Source: Lentisphaeria bacterium UBA1776 (GTDB taxonomy: Bacteria; Verrucomicrobiota; Lentisphaeria; Victivallales; Victivallaceae). From it: DNA of 36,397 nucleotides. This document shows positions 1 through 8,932 of this stretch, in pieces. Numbering within the stretch: position 1 is the first letter of the stretch; each line of letters begins with the position of its first letter. The notes beneath the pieces are model-generated. The model saw only the letters and a list, made by a program, of their open reading frames with translations. It did no database searches and was not told the DNA's origin. The position numbers were made by a program, and so were the translations under genes. The stretch covers positions 1 to 36,397 of the forward strand of contig DCGO01000146.1 in NCBI GenBank assembly GCA_002314605.1, read 5' to 3'.

Positions 1-29
1 GTATAGAACATTAAAAAACAAGTGGATGT

Positions 30-78
30 TTGAGGACTTCACTCAATTCAAACTCGTAAAAAATTGAGTTTTTCTCAA
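30..78 (+). promoter_or_regulatory. Possible attenuator-like leader upstream of tadC
   Basis: Four 5-nt segments alternate: TTGAG (30-34), CTCAA (42-46), TTGAG (64-68) and CTCAA (74-78). Each can pair with its neighbour. The 2:3 pairing extends to the 8-nt arms ACTCAATT (41-48) and AATTGAGT (62-69), followed by a T-rich run. Mutually exclusive pairing of this sort resembles an attenuator, but the stems are short and AT-rich, and the region could simply hold a weak terminator for a gene to the left. No coding signal was recognised in 1-117. Confidence 0.25.
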
Positions 79-117
79 CATCGAAGTGGAAATTTGTCAT
101 AGGAGGAGGTGCCGGTT

Positions 118-993
118 ATGGAAAAACTTATGGTGCTTGCCGCACTCTTTTACGGCGTTTCCGCCGGATGTCTGGCCTATTTTCTGCTGCTTTCGGTGAA
201 AAAAGTGGAAGTTTCCGGCAGTGCCATGAGTGAGGAGGCGCGAAACGGTATTCCGATCCTGATCCGGATCGTGATCCCGCTGCTGCCGAATGTCCGGAAA
301 CTGGCGGCCGGAAAACTCTTTGAATCCAGCCGGAACGCCATTGCACCGAAACTCTGGATGGCCGGCTACGGCGAAAGTATTCCGGATGTGGATTTTGTGG
401 GGATCAAGATTCTTTTTACGCTCATCAGTGCCGCCGTCATGCTGCTGGGAGCCGGCAACGGGTACGCCCTCTTCGGCATCATCGCCGGACTTCTGATGAT
501 CATTTACCCCGGAGCGTGGCTGAATGCCCGGATCGCCAAACGCCATTTGGAAATTCTGAAGGCTTTGCCCAATCTCCTGGATCTCCTGACGCTCTCAGTG
601 GAAGCCGGCAAGGATTTCATGACCAGTTTGAAAGACATCCTTCAGCGACGCAGACTGGATGCACTGGGAGAAGAATGGCTCCGGGCCTTCCAGGAAATGC
701 AGTTGGGGCGCAAGCGTTCCGATGCACTGCGGGACCTATCCAAAAGGGTCCGCCAACCGGATCTGACCAGCGTGGTGAACGCCATCATTCAGGCGGAAGA
801 GCTGGGAGTGAGTATCGGACAGCTCCTGCGGATCCAGGGGGATATGCTCCGGAACAAGCGTTTTTCTCTGGCAGAGAAACTGGCCAATGAGGCGCCTGTA
901 AAAATCATCATCCCCATTATCCTTTTTATCTTTCCGGCAGTCATGATCATCCTGATCGTGCCCATCAGTCTGAAAGTATTCCAGCTTATGTAG
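118..993 (+). CDS. tadC: TadC-like type II/IV secretion (Flp pilus) inner-membrane protein
   Basis: The 291-residue product has a T2SSF-type domain and fits the TadC branch of tight-adherence (Flp/type IVc pilus) assembly proteins. These form the inner-membrane platform with TadB and work with the TadA ATPase. There is an N-terminal helix (about residues 5-25), a hydrophobic central stretch (about 95-130), a cytoplasmic helical domain with the family-like segment around AEELGVSIGQLLR, and a C-terminal hydrophobic helix ending near the terminus. The ATG at 118 is preferred over an in-frame GTG at 109 because a strong ribosome-binding site (AGGAGGAGG, 101-109) sits 8 nt before it and overlaps the GTG. 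The partner TadB would be expected just left of the window. The next gene follows after 9 nt but is not an obvious pilus gene. Confidence 0.8.
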   Translation: MEKLMVLAALFYGVSAGCLAYFLLLSVKKVEVSGSAMSEEARNGIPILIRIVIPLLPNVRKLAAGKLFESSRNAIAPKLWMAGYGESIPDVDFVGIKILFTLISAAVMLLGAGNGYALFGIIAGLLMIIYPGAWLNARIAKRHLEILKALPNLLDLLTLSVEAGKDFMTSLKDILQRRRLDALGEEWLRAFQEMQLGRKRSDALRDLSKRVRQPDLTSVVNAIIQAEELGVSIGQLLRIQGDMLRNKRFSLAEKLANEAPVKIIIPIILFIFPAVMIILIVPISLKVFQLM

Positions 994-1002
994 GAAGAAA
1001 AA

Positions 1003-2400
1003 ATGTCATCTCTCGCCCGATCTCCACGTTTTCTCCGGGGGGCCGCACTGGTCCTGCTGGGACTTTTTTCCATCGTCTTCGCCTTTGATGAAGTCACCCT
1101 TGCCGGCAATGACGCCACACGCTTCGCCGTGATCCAGGCAGTAGGAGAACAGCAGGTCTTTCACATCGAAAACACCGCCTTCCGTTCCGTGGATGTCGTC
1201 CGCGCAAACGGTCATGTCTTCAGCGACAAACCCCTGCCGCTGGCATGGAGCGCGGGGATGATTCACCGGGCAGTGCACTTTCTCACCGGCTGGAATTTCA
1301 CAGACAACTATTTCCTGCTGGTGTGGCTCTACAACGTATTGATCGGATTTACCGTCAATGTGCTCCTTTTCTGGTGGATCTTCAATGCCTTCCGCCGAGT
1401 CCGCCGCGGAACGCTTGTTCTCAAATGGGTGCTGGCGCTGGGACTGGTGTTCTCCACCTGGCTTTTGAGTTACTCGGTTCTTCTGAACAACCACACACCG
1501 GCAGCGCTGACCATTCTCGGGTGTTACATCCTGCTGGAAAAATTCCGCCGGGCGCCGTCGGTAAAAACGGCTTTCCCTGCCGGAATCGCCGCCGGCGGAA
1601 CAGTGTGCTTCGACCTGCCCATCGGGGGATTGTGCTGTGCAGCTTCGGTCCTGGCCATCGGCGCCATGGATAAAAAACTCTCCCGTGCGGCAATCGCCGC
1701 CGCCGGGGCGCTGATCATGCTGGCAGCCTATGAGCTGCTGAATTTTCACGCTTACAATACATGGCTGCCCCTGTATATTGCAGGAACCACAGGGACCTAT
1801 CAGGTGCCCCAGGCGCCGGGGATCGGCTACTGGATCGAGGCTCTGGCCGGATACCGCGGATTTTTCCTTTATCAGCCGTTCCTGTTTCTCGGGCTGTGGT
1901 TCTCAAAACGGGAATCCATTCCGGACCGTGCCATGCTGCTTCTGGCGCTGGCGGGAATTGTTGTTTATCTTGTCATCACTGAAGAATTCGGCGGTTGGGC
2001 CTACGGGTTCCGTTACCTCATTCCGCTGATTCCGATCCTCTATTACCGCGCCGGGCGAATGGTACTGCTGAAAGCTTCCCCGAGGTTCCGGTCCCTGGCG
2101 GCGGTCCTGCTGCTCTGGGGGATCGTCACCTCGGCAGTGGGAGCGTATGTGCCGTTCTGCGTCTCTTATGAGCGGGGACGTTCTGTTCAGGATCATTTCA
2201 CCGTCTTTGTCCGCAGTTCTTTTTTGGGAAATCTCATGTGTGCAAGTTTTGAATACGCACCGGATTCCCCCCTGACCCAGGCGCTGATCCGCCATTACGG
2301 TGACCGGATCGCCATGAAATTTCTCTATGAAAGCGCCTGCAATATGAAAAAGACCGAACTTATCCAAAAAGTTATGAACCGGAAAGGCCCCCGTCCATGA
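1003..2400 (+). CDS. Polytopic membrane protein, GT-C (PMT/ArnT-like) glycosyltransferase candidate
   Basis: This 465-residue protein has about ten hydrophobic segments and begins with a membrane helix. The first large extracytoplasmic loop has an acidic Asp-Glu pair (FDEVTLAGNDATR) and, further on, an SDKP-LPL segment. Both recall the DE and KPPL motifs of lipid-linked-sugar GT-C transferases such as PMT/ArnT. The family reading is an inference from topology and these two motifs; substrate and acceptor cannot be told. Start ATG 1003 follows a purine-rich AGGAAG, and the stop overlaps the next gene's ATG by 4 bp (ATGA), indicating translational coupling. It may glycosylate an envelope or pilus component, given the upstream tadC, but nothing in the sequence proves that. 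Confidence 0.55.
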   Translation: MSSLARSPRFLRGAALVLLGLFSIVFAFDEVTLAGNDATRFAVIQAVGEQQVFHIENTAFRSVDVVRANGHVFSDKPLPLAWSAGMIHRAVHFLTGWNFTDNYFLLVWLYNVLIGFTVNVLLFWWIFNAFRRVRRGTLVLKWVLALGLVFSTWLLSYSVLLNNHTPAALTILGCYILLEKFRRAPSVKTAFPAGIAAGGTVCFDLPIGGLCCAASVLAIGAMDKKLSRAAIAAAGALIMLAAYELLNFHAYNTWLPLYIAGTTGTYQVPQAPGIGYWIEALAGYRGFFLYQPFLFLGLWFSKRESIPDRAMLLLALAGIVVYLVITEEFGGWAYGFRYLIPLIPILYYRAGRMVLLKASPRFRSLAAVLLLWGIVTSAVGAYVPFCVSYERGRSVQDHFTVFVRSSFLGNLMCASFEYAPDSPLTQALIRHYGDRIAMKFLYESACNMKKTELIQKVMNRKGPRP

Positions 2401-3146
2401 AATTATCGGAAATCACCGCATATCTGGAGCAAACCCTCGCATTTGCCGACTTTGATTTTGATTTCTCCAATAACGGCATACAACTGGAAGCCAACAGCGA
2501 AGTCACCCGGATCGCCGCCGGAGTGGACGGCTGCATGGAACTTTTTGAACAGGCGGTGTCGGACGGGGCGGATCTGGTCCTCGTCCACCACGGCATCAGC
2601 TGGGGCAGCGAACCCCGCCGTTTTACAGGGAGCGTGGCAAGGAGACTCAAGTTTCTCTTTGATCACAAAATCTCTCTCTTTGCGGCCCACCTGCCATTGG
2701 ATGCACACCCGGAACTGGGCAATAATGCGGAACTCTGCCGCATTGCCGGCATCAGAGAACGGCAGGGGGCCTGTCCCTGTCACGGGCGGAACCTCGGATT
2801 CTTCGGGAGTTTTGAAACGCCGCTCCGGGCGGAAGAGCTGTCGCAAAAATTCGGCGGAACGGGAAAATTCTTCGGGGATCCCGGAAAAATGCTCCGTCAC
2901 GCGCTGGTCCTCTCAGGGAGCGGCGGCAATGATGCCGTGGAAGAAACGGTCGCCCGGCACGCGGATGTCCTCATTACAGGAGAATTCCGTCACGAAATGT
3001 TCCACCAGGCCGCAGAAAACAAACTTGCCGTGCTGGCACTGGGGCATTACGCTTCGGAAGTATGGGGTGTTCAAGCGCTCCGGCAGGATCTGCAGAAGCG
3101 CTTCGGTCTGCCGGGAAAATTTTACGACATCCCCACCGGACTGTAA
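2397..3146 (+). CDS. Nif3-like dinuclear metal-centre protein (YbgI family)
   Basis: The product has 249 residues, the usual length of the short YbgI/Nif3 form. It is a cytoplasmic toroidal-hexamer family with a two-metal site; some members were proposed as GTP cyclohydrolase-like, but the general role is unsettled. Visible family signatures are an N-terminal NNGIQLE segment, the metal-ligand motif LVHHGISWG, the central HLPLDAHPELGNN segment and a C-terminal GEFRHEMFHQAAE ... LGHYASE block that supplies the remaining ligands. It overlaps the upstream membrane-protein gene by 4 bp. It converges on the methyltransferase gene, with only 2 bp between the stop codons, so no terminator fits between them. 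Confidence 0.85.
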   Translation: MKLSEITAYLEQTLAFADFDFDFSNNGIQLEANSEVTRIAAGVDGCMELFEQAVSDGADLVLVHHGISWGSEPRRFTGSVARRLKFLFDHKISLFAAHLPLDAHPELGNNAELCRIAGIRERQGACPCHGRNLGFFGSFETPLRAEELSQKFGGTGKFFGDPGKMLRHALVLSGSGGNDAVEETVARHADVLITGEFRHEMFHQAAENKLAVLALGHYASEVWGVQALRQDLQKRFGLPGKFYDIPTGL

Positions 3147-3148
3147 AT

Positions 3149-3997
3149 CTATTCCGCCAGCAGCCGGGCGGAAATTCCCGCAGGGAGTTCGTTTCCGGTG
3201 GATTCCGGAATACTCATTTCCACCGCAGTCACAGTTCCTTTTTTTCCATAAGCTTCCCGCAGAAGCCGCTCCAGCACAATGGGCGTGAACCCGGGAGAGT
3301 GACAGCTTAATTCCACGCAATAGGGTTTTGCCGTATCGGTGATCTGCCGGCAAAGGTCCAGAAGAACAGGAAGATCTTCCTCAATCTTCCATACCTGTCC
3401 CGAACTGCCCCGGCCGAAGGTCGGCGGATCCAGTGCGATCAGATTGTACCGGGATCTCCGCCGGATCTCCCGGCGGACAAATTTCGTGACGTCATCGGCG
3501 ATCCAGCGGATCCGGTCCGGCACCTGAGGATTGAGCTGCATATTGCTGCGCCCCCATTCGATCATCCCCCTGGCGGCATCCAAGTGACACACTCCCGCCC
3601 CGCCCCGGGCCATGGCCATGGACCCCACACCGGAATAGGCAAAGAGATTCAGCGCCTGCACTCCGGCCCCCTGTTTTTTCAGCCAGCCGGAGAAAAATTC
3701 CCAGTTCCGGAACTGTTCGGCAAAAAATCCCAGATGTCCGAACCCGGTAGGCTTGACGGTCAGGGTGAACCCGCCCCACCCGATCTCCCAGGATTCCGGG
3801 TGATTCCGGCGCCACTCCCAGCGCCCTCCCCCGCTGGAATTGCGGAGGAATACACCATCGGCGGCGTCCCACTCCGCCTTCGGCAACCGGGGAGCCCAAA
3901 AAGCATTCAATGCCGGACGGATCAGTCGGAAAGGCCCCGCCTGTTCCAGCTTCTGCAGATGTCCGGTATCCAGCAGCTGATAGATATTATCGCTCAT
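3149..3997 (-). CDS. SAM-dependent Rossmann methyltransferase (RlmI/RlmK-like)
   Basis: The 282-residue product resembles the C-terminal catalytic half of RlmI/RlmK-type 23S rRNA methyltransferases. A SAM-binding motif I lies around ALNLFAYSGVGSMAMA, an acidic post-I segment (CHLDAARGMIEWGRSN) follows, and a DPPTFGRG motif matches the (D/N)PPxF active-site loop of this group. No PUA domain is seen at the N-terminus, so it is shorter than RlmI (about 396 residues). RNA is the likely substrate by family; the target base is not determined. ATG 3997 overlaps the nagA stop by 4 bp, making it the last gene of the minus-strand run. Confidence 0.75.
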   Translation of the reverse strand: MSDNIYQLLDTGHLQKLEQAGPFRLIRPALNAFWAPRLPKAEWDAADGVFLRNSSGGGRWEWRRNHPESWEIGWGGFTLTVKPTGFGHLGFFAEQFRNWEFFSGWLKKQGAGVQALNLFAYSGVGSMAMARGGAGVCHLDAARGMIEWGRSNMQLNPQVPDRIRWIADDVTKFVRREIRRRSRYNLIALDPPTFGRGSSGQVWKIEEDLPVLLDLCRQITDTAKPYCVELSCHSPGFTPIVLERLLREAYGKKGTVTAVEMSIPESTGNELPAGISARLLAE

Positions 3998-5190
3998 CGG
4001 GGAATCTCTTCCCTGCAGGGAGTTTTATACACGATCTCACCGCAGCAGACCGTCATCAGCGGACGGTTGGTGCGGCACTCAAAAATCGCCAGATCCGCCC
4101 GCTTGTTGGGCAGCAGGATCCCGCGGTCGGAACAGCCGATGCTCAGGGCCGGATTGCGGGTCACCCCCGCGGCCGCCTGGATCTCGGACAGGTGGCCGCA
4201 GCTCATCAGACTGTGCCAGCCGGTATCCAGCATGGTGGTGGTGCCGGCCAGCTGACGCTCCGCCGACTGGGAGAAACCGTCCTCCACAATGATCTCCGAA
4301 GGGCCGATCCGGTATTTTCCGTCCGGCATCCCGGCAGCCATAGTACAGTCGCTGATCCCGATGATCTTGTCCGCCGGCTTGCAGCGGCAGACCAGATCCA
4401 CCATCCTGGGATGAATATGGCGCCCGTCGATGATCATCTCCACCGTCACCCGGTTGTCGGTCAATGCTATATGAGGAAGACTCATATTCCGCTGATGCAG
4501 CGGCGGCATACCGTTGAAAATATGGGTGCAGTGACTGGCTCCGGCCTCAATGACCCGGAGTGTTTCCTCCGCATTGGCAATACTGTGCCCCATGGAAGGC
4601 TTCACACCATGCTCCACCAGAAATTCCACCAGCTCCACCGACTGAGCAAGCTCCGGCGCAAAAGTCATGCGTTGTACCTTTCCTCCTCCCGCAGCCAGAA
4701 GTTCCGCCGCAAACCCGAGGTCGATGGGCACAATGGCCTCGGTAAACTGCGCCCCGGATTTTTTCGGGTTCAAAAAGGGCCCCTCAATATGGATGCCCAC
4801 CGCTTCCGCCCCAGGCAGCGGCTTCTCCATGGCCCTGGAAAGGACCTCCAAATTGGACAGCATCCGGTCCCGCTGATCGGCAACCACCGTGGGGACAAAG
4901 GAAGTCACCCCCCGCTGGGCCAGCAGAAGACTCATATCCCCCAGCGAATGGGGCGAATCCGCCGCACTGGAACTGTCGAAGCCGCCGGCACCGTGAATGT
5001 GGGTATCGATAAACCCCGGTGTCAGGTAGGCATTCTCGTAAGTATATTTGGTGACCCCCGGTTCCAGAAGAAAACTGGACTCCCCGCCGATGGCGATAAT
5101 CCGTTCGTTCTCGCACAGCACCGCCGCGTGATTGATGCGCTTCTCCGGCGTCAGAAGATAATCAACAACATAAAGATTGCGCTGTTTCAT
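3994..5190 (-). CDS. nagA: N-acetylglucosamine-6-phosphate deacetylase
   Basis: This 398-residue amidohydrolase is of normal NagA length. It removes acetate from GlcNAc-6-phosphate in the cytosol, giving GlcN-6-phosphate for amino-sugar catabolism or peptidoglycan recycling. The metal and catalytic residues are in place: His64/His66 in FIDTHIHGAGG, Glu136 in GIHIEGPFL, His202 in SMGHS, His223 in HCTHIFNGM, and the general-base Asp281 in GISDCTMAAGMPDG. The start ATG 5190 follows AGGATGAGGC and lies 3 bp after the methyltransferase stop. No nagB, PTS or regulator gene is adjacent; it sits downstream of the V-ATPase block, which suggests a housekeeping recycling role (inference). Confidence 0.92.
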   Translation of the reverse strand: MKQRNLYVVDYLLTPEKRINHAAVLCENERIIAIGGESSFLLEPGVTKYTYENAYLTPGFIDTHIHGAGGFDSSSAADSPHSLGDMSLLLAQRGVTSFVPTVVADQRDRMLSNLEVLSRAMEKPLPGAEAVGIHIEGPFLNPKKSGAQFTEAIVPIDLGFAAELLAAGGGKVQRMTFAPELAQSVELVEFLVEHGVKPSMGHSIANAEETLRVIEAGASHCTHIFNGMPPLHQRNMSLPHIALTDNRVTVEMIIDGRHIHPRMVDLVCRCKPADKIIGISDCTMAAGMPDGKYRIGPSEIIVEDGFSQSAERQLAGTTTMLDTGWHSLMSCGHLSEIQAAAGVTRNPALSIGCSDRGILLPNKRADLAIFECRTNRPLMTVCCGEIVYKTPCREEIPR

Positions 5191-5193
5191 GCC

Positions 5194-6021
5194 TCATCCT
5201 TTCCGCTGGCGCCACTGTCGCTGACGGGCCGCTTCATAAAGCAGGATCGTCGTGGCCGTGGCAACATTCAGTGAATCGATCTTCCCCAGCATGGGAATCC
5301 GCACCGGCAGGTCCGCATGCTTCATCCAGAGCTCGGTCAGTCCATACTGCTCGGTACCCACCACAATGGCCACCGGACCGGTCATGTCCACATCCGTATA
5401 GACCCCTTCCGCATGGGGCGTGGCCGCCAGCATGGGGATATGATGACTCTTCAGCCAGTCAAAGGCTTCCTGAGAAGTGGCCTCCGCCAGCGGAACGCTG
5501 AAAAGCGCACCGGTACTGGCCCGGATCACATTGGGATTGTAAATGTCGGTATTTTTGTTGCAGATGATCATCCCGTCCACTCCGGCAGCATCGGCACTCC
5601 GGAGCATGGACCCCAGGTTTCCCGGCTTCTCCACCGCCTCGGCCACCAGGTAAAATCCGTCCGGAAAAAGCGGGATGTCGTCCAGCACATGACGGCGCAT
5701 CCGGGCAATGGCGATCAGCCCTTCCGGCCGTTCGCGGTAAGCGATTTTTTCCAGCAGATGGGGTGCCACCTGGACCACCCGGGCCCCGGAGGCCGCAAGA
5801 GACGCCAGAAGCGGCATCTCGTTCTCGCCCAGAAACCACTCCGGAGCGAAGAACGCCTCCACGATCTCCATGCCGTACTCCCGGCCCCGGGTCAGTTCCC
5901 GGTAACCCTCCAGCACGGTCAGCTGCTCCCGGTCCCGGTCCCGCCGGTCCCGGAGTTTCACCACATGCTTGATGGCGGGGTTGGCCGCACTGGTGATCAG
6001 CGGATACTCTTCTGCCATCAT
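5194..6021 (-). CDS. SpoU/TrmH-family RNA 2'-O-ribose methyltransferase
   Basis: The 275-residue protein has an N-terminal substrate-binding domain (SpoU_sub_bind type, about residues 10-100) and a C-terminal SPOUT knot domain. The three SPOUT motifs are present: NLGSMLRSADAAGVDG (motif 1), VVGTEQYGL (motif 2) and IPMLGKIDSLNVATATT (motif 3). Members methylate ribose 2'-OH groups in 23S rRNA or tRNA; the exact target is open, and RlmB or a TsnR-like enzyme is possible. The ATG at 6021 overlaps the proteolipid gene's stop (TGATG). An ATG at 6018 and a TTG at 6024 are alternatives. Confidence 0.85.
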   Translation of the reverse strand: MMAEEYPLITSAANPAIKHVVKLRDRRDRDREQLTVLEGYRELTRGREYGMEIVEAFFAPEWFLGENEMPLLASLAASGARVVQVAPHLLEKIAYRERPEGLIAIARMRRHVLDDIPLFPDGFYLVAEAVEKPGNLGSMLRSADAAGVDGMIICNKNTDIYNPNVIRASTGALFSVPLAEATSQEAFDWLKSHHIPMLAATPHAEGVYTDVDMTGPVAIVVGTEQYGLTELWMKHADLPVRIPMLGKIDSLNVATATTILLYEAARQRQWRQRKG

Positions 6022-6518
6022 CAAAGCACCATAATGGCAAAGACCAGCGCAAAAAGCGCCACGGTCTCCATAATTCCCAGCACCATAAGATCATTGGCAA
6101 ACCCTTTGCCCGTCTCCCCGAAGGCGTCGCAGGCCGCCGCCGCGCCCCGGCCCTGACAGATGGCCGAGACCATCATGGCAAGTCCCGCAAAGATCCCCAC
6201 CGTAAGATGGAAAAACATCTGCGGATTTTCCGGCGAGATCCGCCCCTTGATGACCATCATCAGCACCATGGCGTAAATGGTCTGCGAAAGCGGCGCCCCG
6301 GCAAAGACCGTCAGCAGAAAAGCCGCAGGTTTGTTCCCGAGATAGCTTCTTTTCCACGCACCGATGGCCGCGCTGCCCGCAGCTCCGCATCCGAGAGCTG
6401 AGCCAATCCCCGCCAGTCCTACCGCAGCATAACCGCCGCACATGGAAAGCGACTGGACCATGTTTTTGACATCCATGGGCGTAATGCCCGCAATCTGCAC
6501 TACTGTAACCGGCTCCAT
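6021..6518 (-). CDS. ntpK: V-type ATPase proteolipid subunit K (double hairpin)
   Basis: The product is 165 residues with four membrane helices in two hairpins, the rotor ring (c/K) subunit of V-type ATPases. Helix 2 carries an APLSQTIY segment and helix 4 a METVALFAL segment with the single ion-binding Glu of a V-type double-hairpin proteolipid. Helix 3 has SAICQG. Compared from memory with Enterococcus hirae NtpK, the Na+ ligands Thr64 (Ser here), Gln65, Gln110 and Glu139 are matched, suggesting Na+ rather than H+ transport. The ATG at 6518 is chosen over upstream in-frame starts because a near-perfect AAGGAGGT precedes it. It is the last V-ATPase gene of the block and its stop overlaps the methyltransferase start. 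Confidence 0.9.
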   Translation of the reverse strand: MEPVTVVQIAGITPMDVKNMVQSLSMCGGYAAVGLAGIGSALGCGAAGSAAIGAWKRSYLGNKPAAFLLTVFAGAPLSQTIYAMVLMMVIKGRISPENPQMFFHLTVGIFAGLAMMVSAICQGRGAAAACDAFGETGKGFANDLMVLGIMETVALFALVFAIMVL

Positions 6519-6546
6519 AATATGACCTCCTTGATGATGAAAAGTT

Positions 6547-8325
6547 TTATTGCCGATTTCCGACATGCTTCCGGAAGGGGGCAAATACCACACCTTCCCA
6601 GCGTAATCCCAAATGGCTGGAAAATTCCAGCGTATTCAACCGTACCCCATGCACCAGTACCCCCATGGCGCCCAGCGCAATATTGAGGAGATGCCCCAGC
6701 AGCACCACCAGCGCCGCCAGCGGGATGTACCAGCCGGAAGCCGCCTGCAGAGAATGGCCCATGTCGTTGAAACAGCGGGCCAGATAGAGACTGCTCATCC
6801 CCACGGCAAAAAGCCGGATGTAGCTCAACACATCTACAAAACTGCTGATGATGCTGAATGGAAAACTGAAGATCGTCCCTGCATCCCGCACCTGGATCTC
6901 GCTGACCGCCGCCAGCACGATCCCGACACCGTAACACACAAAGAGCGCCGGACGGATCCACCACGGAATATTCCCGCCTGCCAGCAGCAAAAGGTAGATC
7001 AGCAGAAAATTTCCGGCCAACACCAGAATCCATCCCGTCTGTCCTAGGATATTTTTCCATCCGCCGTCTCCCATCCGCAGGAGATGGGCCAGCACCAGCT
7101 GCATCAGGGCAAGCAGAAAACACACCAGCTGCGTGTGCACCGCCGCCAGCGGGTCGCTGGAAAGCCATGGAATCCCCCGGATGGCAAATCCGAAACAGTT
7201 GCCTGTCATCCATCCCCAAGCTGCTGCGACGGAACTCAGGAGCGTGAAAAGCGCCAGTGCCGGACGCGTTTTCTTTTCCCCGTTCCTGCAGGACTGGAGC
7301 CAGCCTGCCCCGGCCAGCACCAGAAAAACCGCCCCGTATCCGGCATCGCCGATAAGCATCCCGAAGAAAATCGTGAAAAAAAAGAGGAAAAAAAGATTCA
7401 CATCCCGCTCGCTGTACCCTGGAGCAATCCCGAGAAAATCCATCAGCGGATCGAGTATGTGCACCCAGCGTGGTTCCCGCAAAAGAGTCGGCACCGCCTC
7501 CCTGGCAGGATCCGCCGCCCGGTCCGAAAACCCCCAGCCGAAGCGGGACACTGCCGTGCGGATCTCCTCCATACGCACCTCCGGTACAAATCCGGAGACC
7601 GCCGCCAGAACCCCGCTTCCGTACACCGAACGCCGCACCCGCAGGAACTCCAGCGCCGCAGCCTTGGTCTCCCGGAAATACGCCAGTGCAGACATGCCGC
7701 CCTTGAGCTGGCGCCGCTCCGCCATAAGACTTTCAAGCTGTTTCTTCAGTCCTTCGATCTGCGCTTCCAGTTCTCTCAGACGCACTCCTTCCGGCAGCTC
7801 CGCCAGCGGCAGATCCTCCGGGACGGCGTCCTTGGGACTCAATACCGCAAACCGGCACCGGTTCCCCCTGCCGCCGAGGGTGATGCAGACATATTTCTCC
7901 GCAAGTCCGGCAAAAGTCTTCCGGTTCCCGGTACAGCAGGATACGGCAAGACCGAATTCTTCCGCACGCACTCGAAGTTCCGGATCAAAGTCACCCCAGT
8001 CCTTCAGCAGGGCCGCTTTGGCCGTATCTGCCTCCAGAGCTCGCTGAAGACGCTGTTCCTCCGCAACGGATCCCTCCACAGCAGTCAGGATCGCCGGAGC
8101 ATCTGATCCCTCCGGAACGGGAGCCCCCTTCCCCGGCGTCGTTTGCAGGAGATTCAATGCCTTGTCCGCCGCCGCAATTTCCGCCTCCAGTGCCGACTGC
8201 TCCGGATCCTCCCGGACACAGGAGGAATCCACCTGCATCACCCCCAGATCCCGCAGTTTTTCCACTGCGGAGTCCCGATCGGCTTCCGGCACGATCAAAG
8301 TCAGATACCGCATGGGTTCGATCAT
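6547..8325 (-). CDS. ntpI: V-type ATPase subunit I (stator membrane subunit)
   Basis: At 592 residues this is the large membrane stator subunit, equivalent to eukaryotic subunit a. The N-terminal half (about 1-310) is soluble and helical with Leu/Glu/Lys-rich coiled coils (around RLRELEAQIEGLKKQLES). The C-terminal half has about seven to eight membrane helices, starting near NLFFLFFFTIFFGMLIGDAGYG, a well-conserved subunit I segment. It carries the ion half-channels facing the K ring. ATG 8325 has GGAGG 7 nt upstream and overlaps the subunit D stop by 4 bp (ATGA). Adding the in-frame upstream extension would give a low-complexity leader that merely reads through the end of the D gene. Confidence 0.92.
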   Translation of the reverse strand: MIEPMRYLTLIVPEADRDSAVEKLRDLGVMQVDSSCVREDPEQSALEAEIAAADKALNLLQTTPGKGAPVPEGSDAPAILTAVEGSVAEEQRLQRALEADTAKAALLKDWGDFDPELRVRAEEFGLAVSCCTGNRKTFAGLAEKYVCITLGGRGNRCRFAVLSPKDAVPEDLPLAELPEGVRLRELEAQIEGLKKQLESLMAERRQLKGGMSALAYFRETKAAALEFLRVRRSVYGSGVLAAVSGFVPEVRMEEIRTAVSRFGWGFSDRAADPAREAVPTLLREPRWVHILDPLMDFLGIAPGYSERDVNLFFLFFFTIFFGMLIGDAGYGAVFLVLAGAGWLQSCRNGEKKTRPALALFTLLSSVAAAWGWMTGNCFGFAIRGIPWLSSDPLAAVHTQLVCFLLALMQLVLAHLLRMGDGGWKNILGQTGWILVLAGNFLLIYLLLLAGGNIPWWIRPALFVCYGVGIVLAAVSEIQVRDAGTIFSFPFSIISSFVDVLSYIRLFAVGMSSLYLARCFNDMGHSLQAASGWYIPLAALVVLLGHLLNIALGAMGVLVHGVRLNTLEFSSHLGLRWEGVVFAPFRKHVGNRQ

Positions 8326-8930
8326 GATGCGGCCTCCATGGTCTTCTTCTTGGCGATCTTGGCCCGGGCCACCGCCGCCGTCTCCTGATCGGTGATATAG
8401 ATCCGGATCTGCCGGATATTTTCCCGGCACTGGGGGATCTTCACCTTTTCAAAAAGATTCACCTTCTGGCTGGTGGAACGCAGTTCCTGCTCCAGCATTC
8501 TCTCCTGTTCCTCAATGATCCGTCCCGCCGCCCGGAGCGCAACAGCTTTTTTCAGCGCCTCCGCCGCTTCATCGGCGTACCACGGAGTCATCACCGGGTC
8601 CAGTTCCGGCATGGAGAAATCCGCCCCGTCAAAGGTGGGGACCATGATCCCGGCAATATTCATCTTTCCCCGGTGGATGCGTTCGAGCCGGATCCCGTCC
8701 CGGAGCAATTTCAACGTCTCCTCATCGCCGTACAGTGCGATCCAGCCTGACATGGACTCCACCAATGCCCCACGCTCCCGCAGATTGGCATCCAGCCGCT
8801 CCCGGGACAGCCGGATCTCCATCTGGAGCTGCTGTTTCTTGAGCTGCAGAGTCGGCAGGAAACGGCAGTACTGTTTCAGCGAATCCTGCTGACTTTTGAG
8901 TTCGGTTTTCGTGAGTTTGATCTTTGCCAT
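8322..8930 (-). CDS. ntpD: V-type ATPase subunit D (central stalk)
   Basis: The 202-residue, almost wholly helical protein begins MAKIKLTKTELK, typical of the V/A-type subunit D, which forms the coiled-coil rotor shaft through the A3B3 hexamer. The N-terminal helix (about 5-60) and C-terminal helix (about 140-200) make the antiparallel coiled coil, with a globular middle. The ATG at 8930 comes 2 bp after the subunit B stop, and the 3' end overlaps ntpI. No gene for the partner subunit F is present in this block. Confidence 0.9.
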   Translation of the reverse strand: MAKIKLTKTELKSQQDSLKQYCRFLPTLQLKKQQLQMEIRLSRERLDANLRERGALVESMSGWIALYGDEETLKLLRDGIRLERIHRGKMNIAGIMVPTFDGADFSMPELDPVMTPWYADEAAEALKKAVALRAAGRIIEEQERMLEQELRSTSQKVNLFEKVKIPQCRENIRQIRIYITDQETAAVARAKIAKKKTMEAAS

Positions 8931-8932
8931 GA

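Noticed and set aside
1..117. Possible end of an upstream gene
   Set aside because: No frame with recognisable protein features; too short to judge.
3910..5274. Plus-strand frame opposite nagA
   Set aside because: nagA has a full set of metal ligands; the antisense frame is Arg/His-rich.
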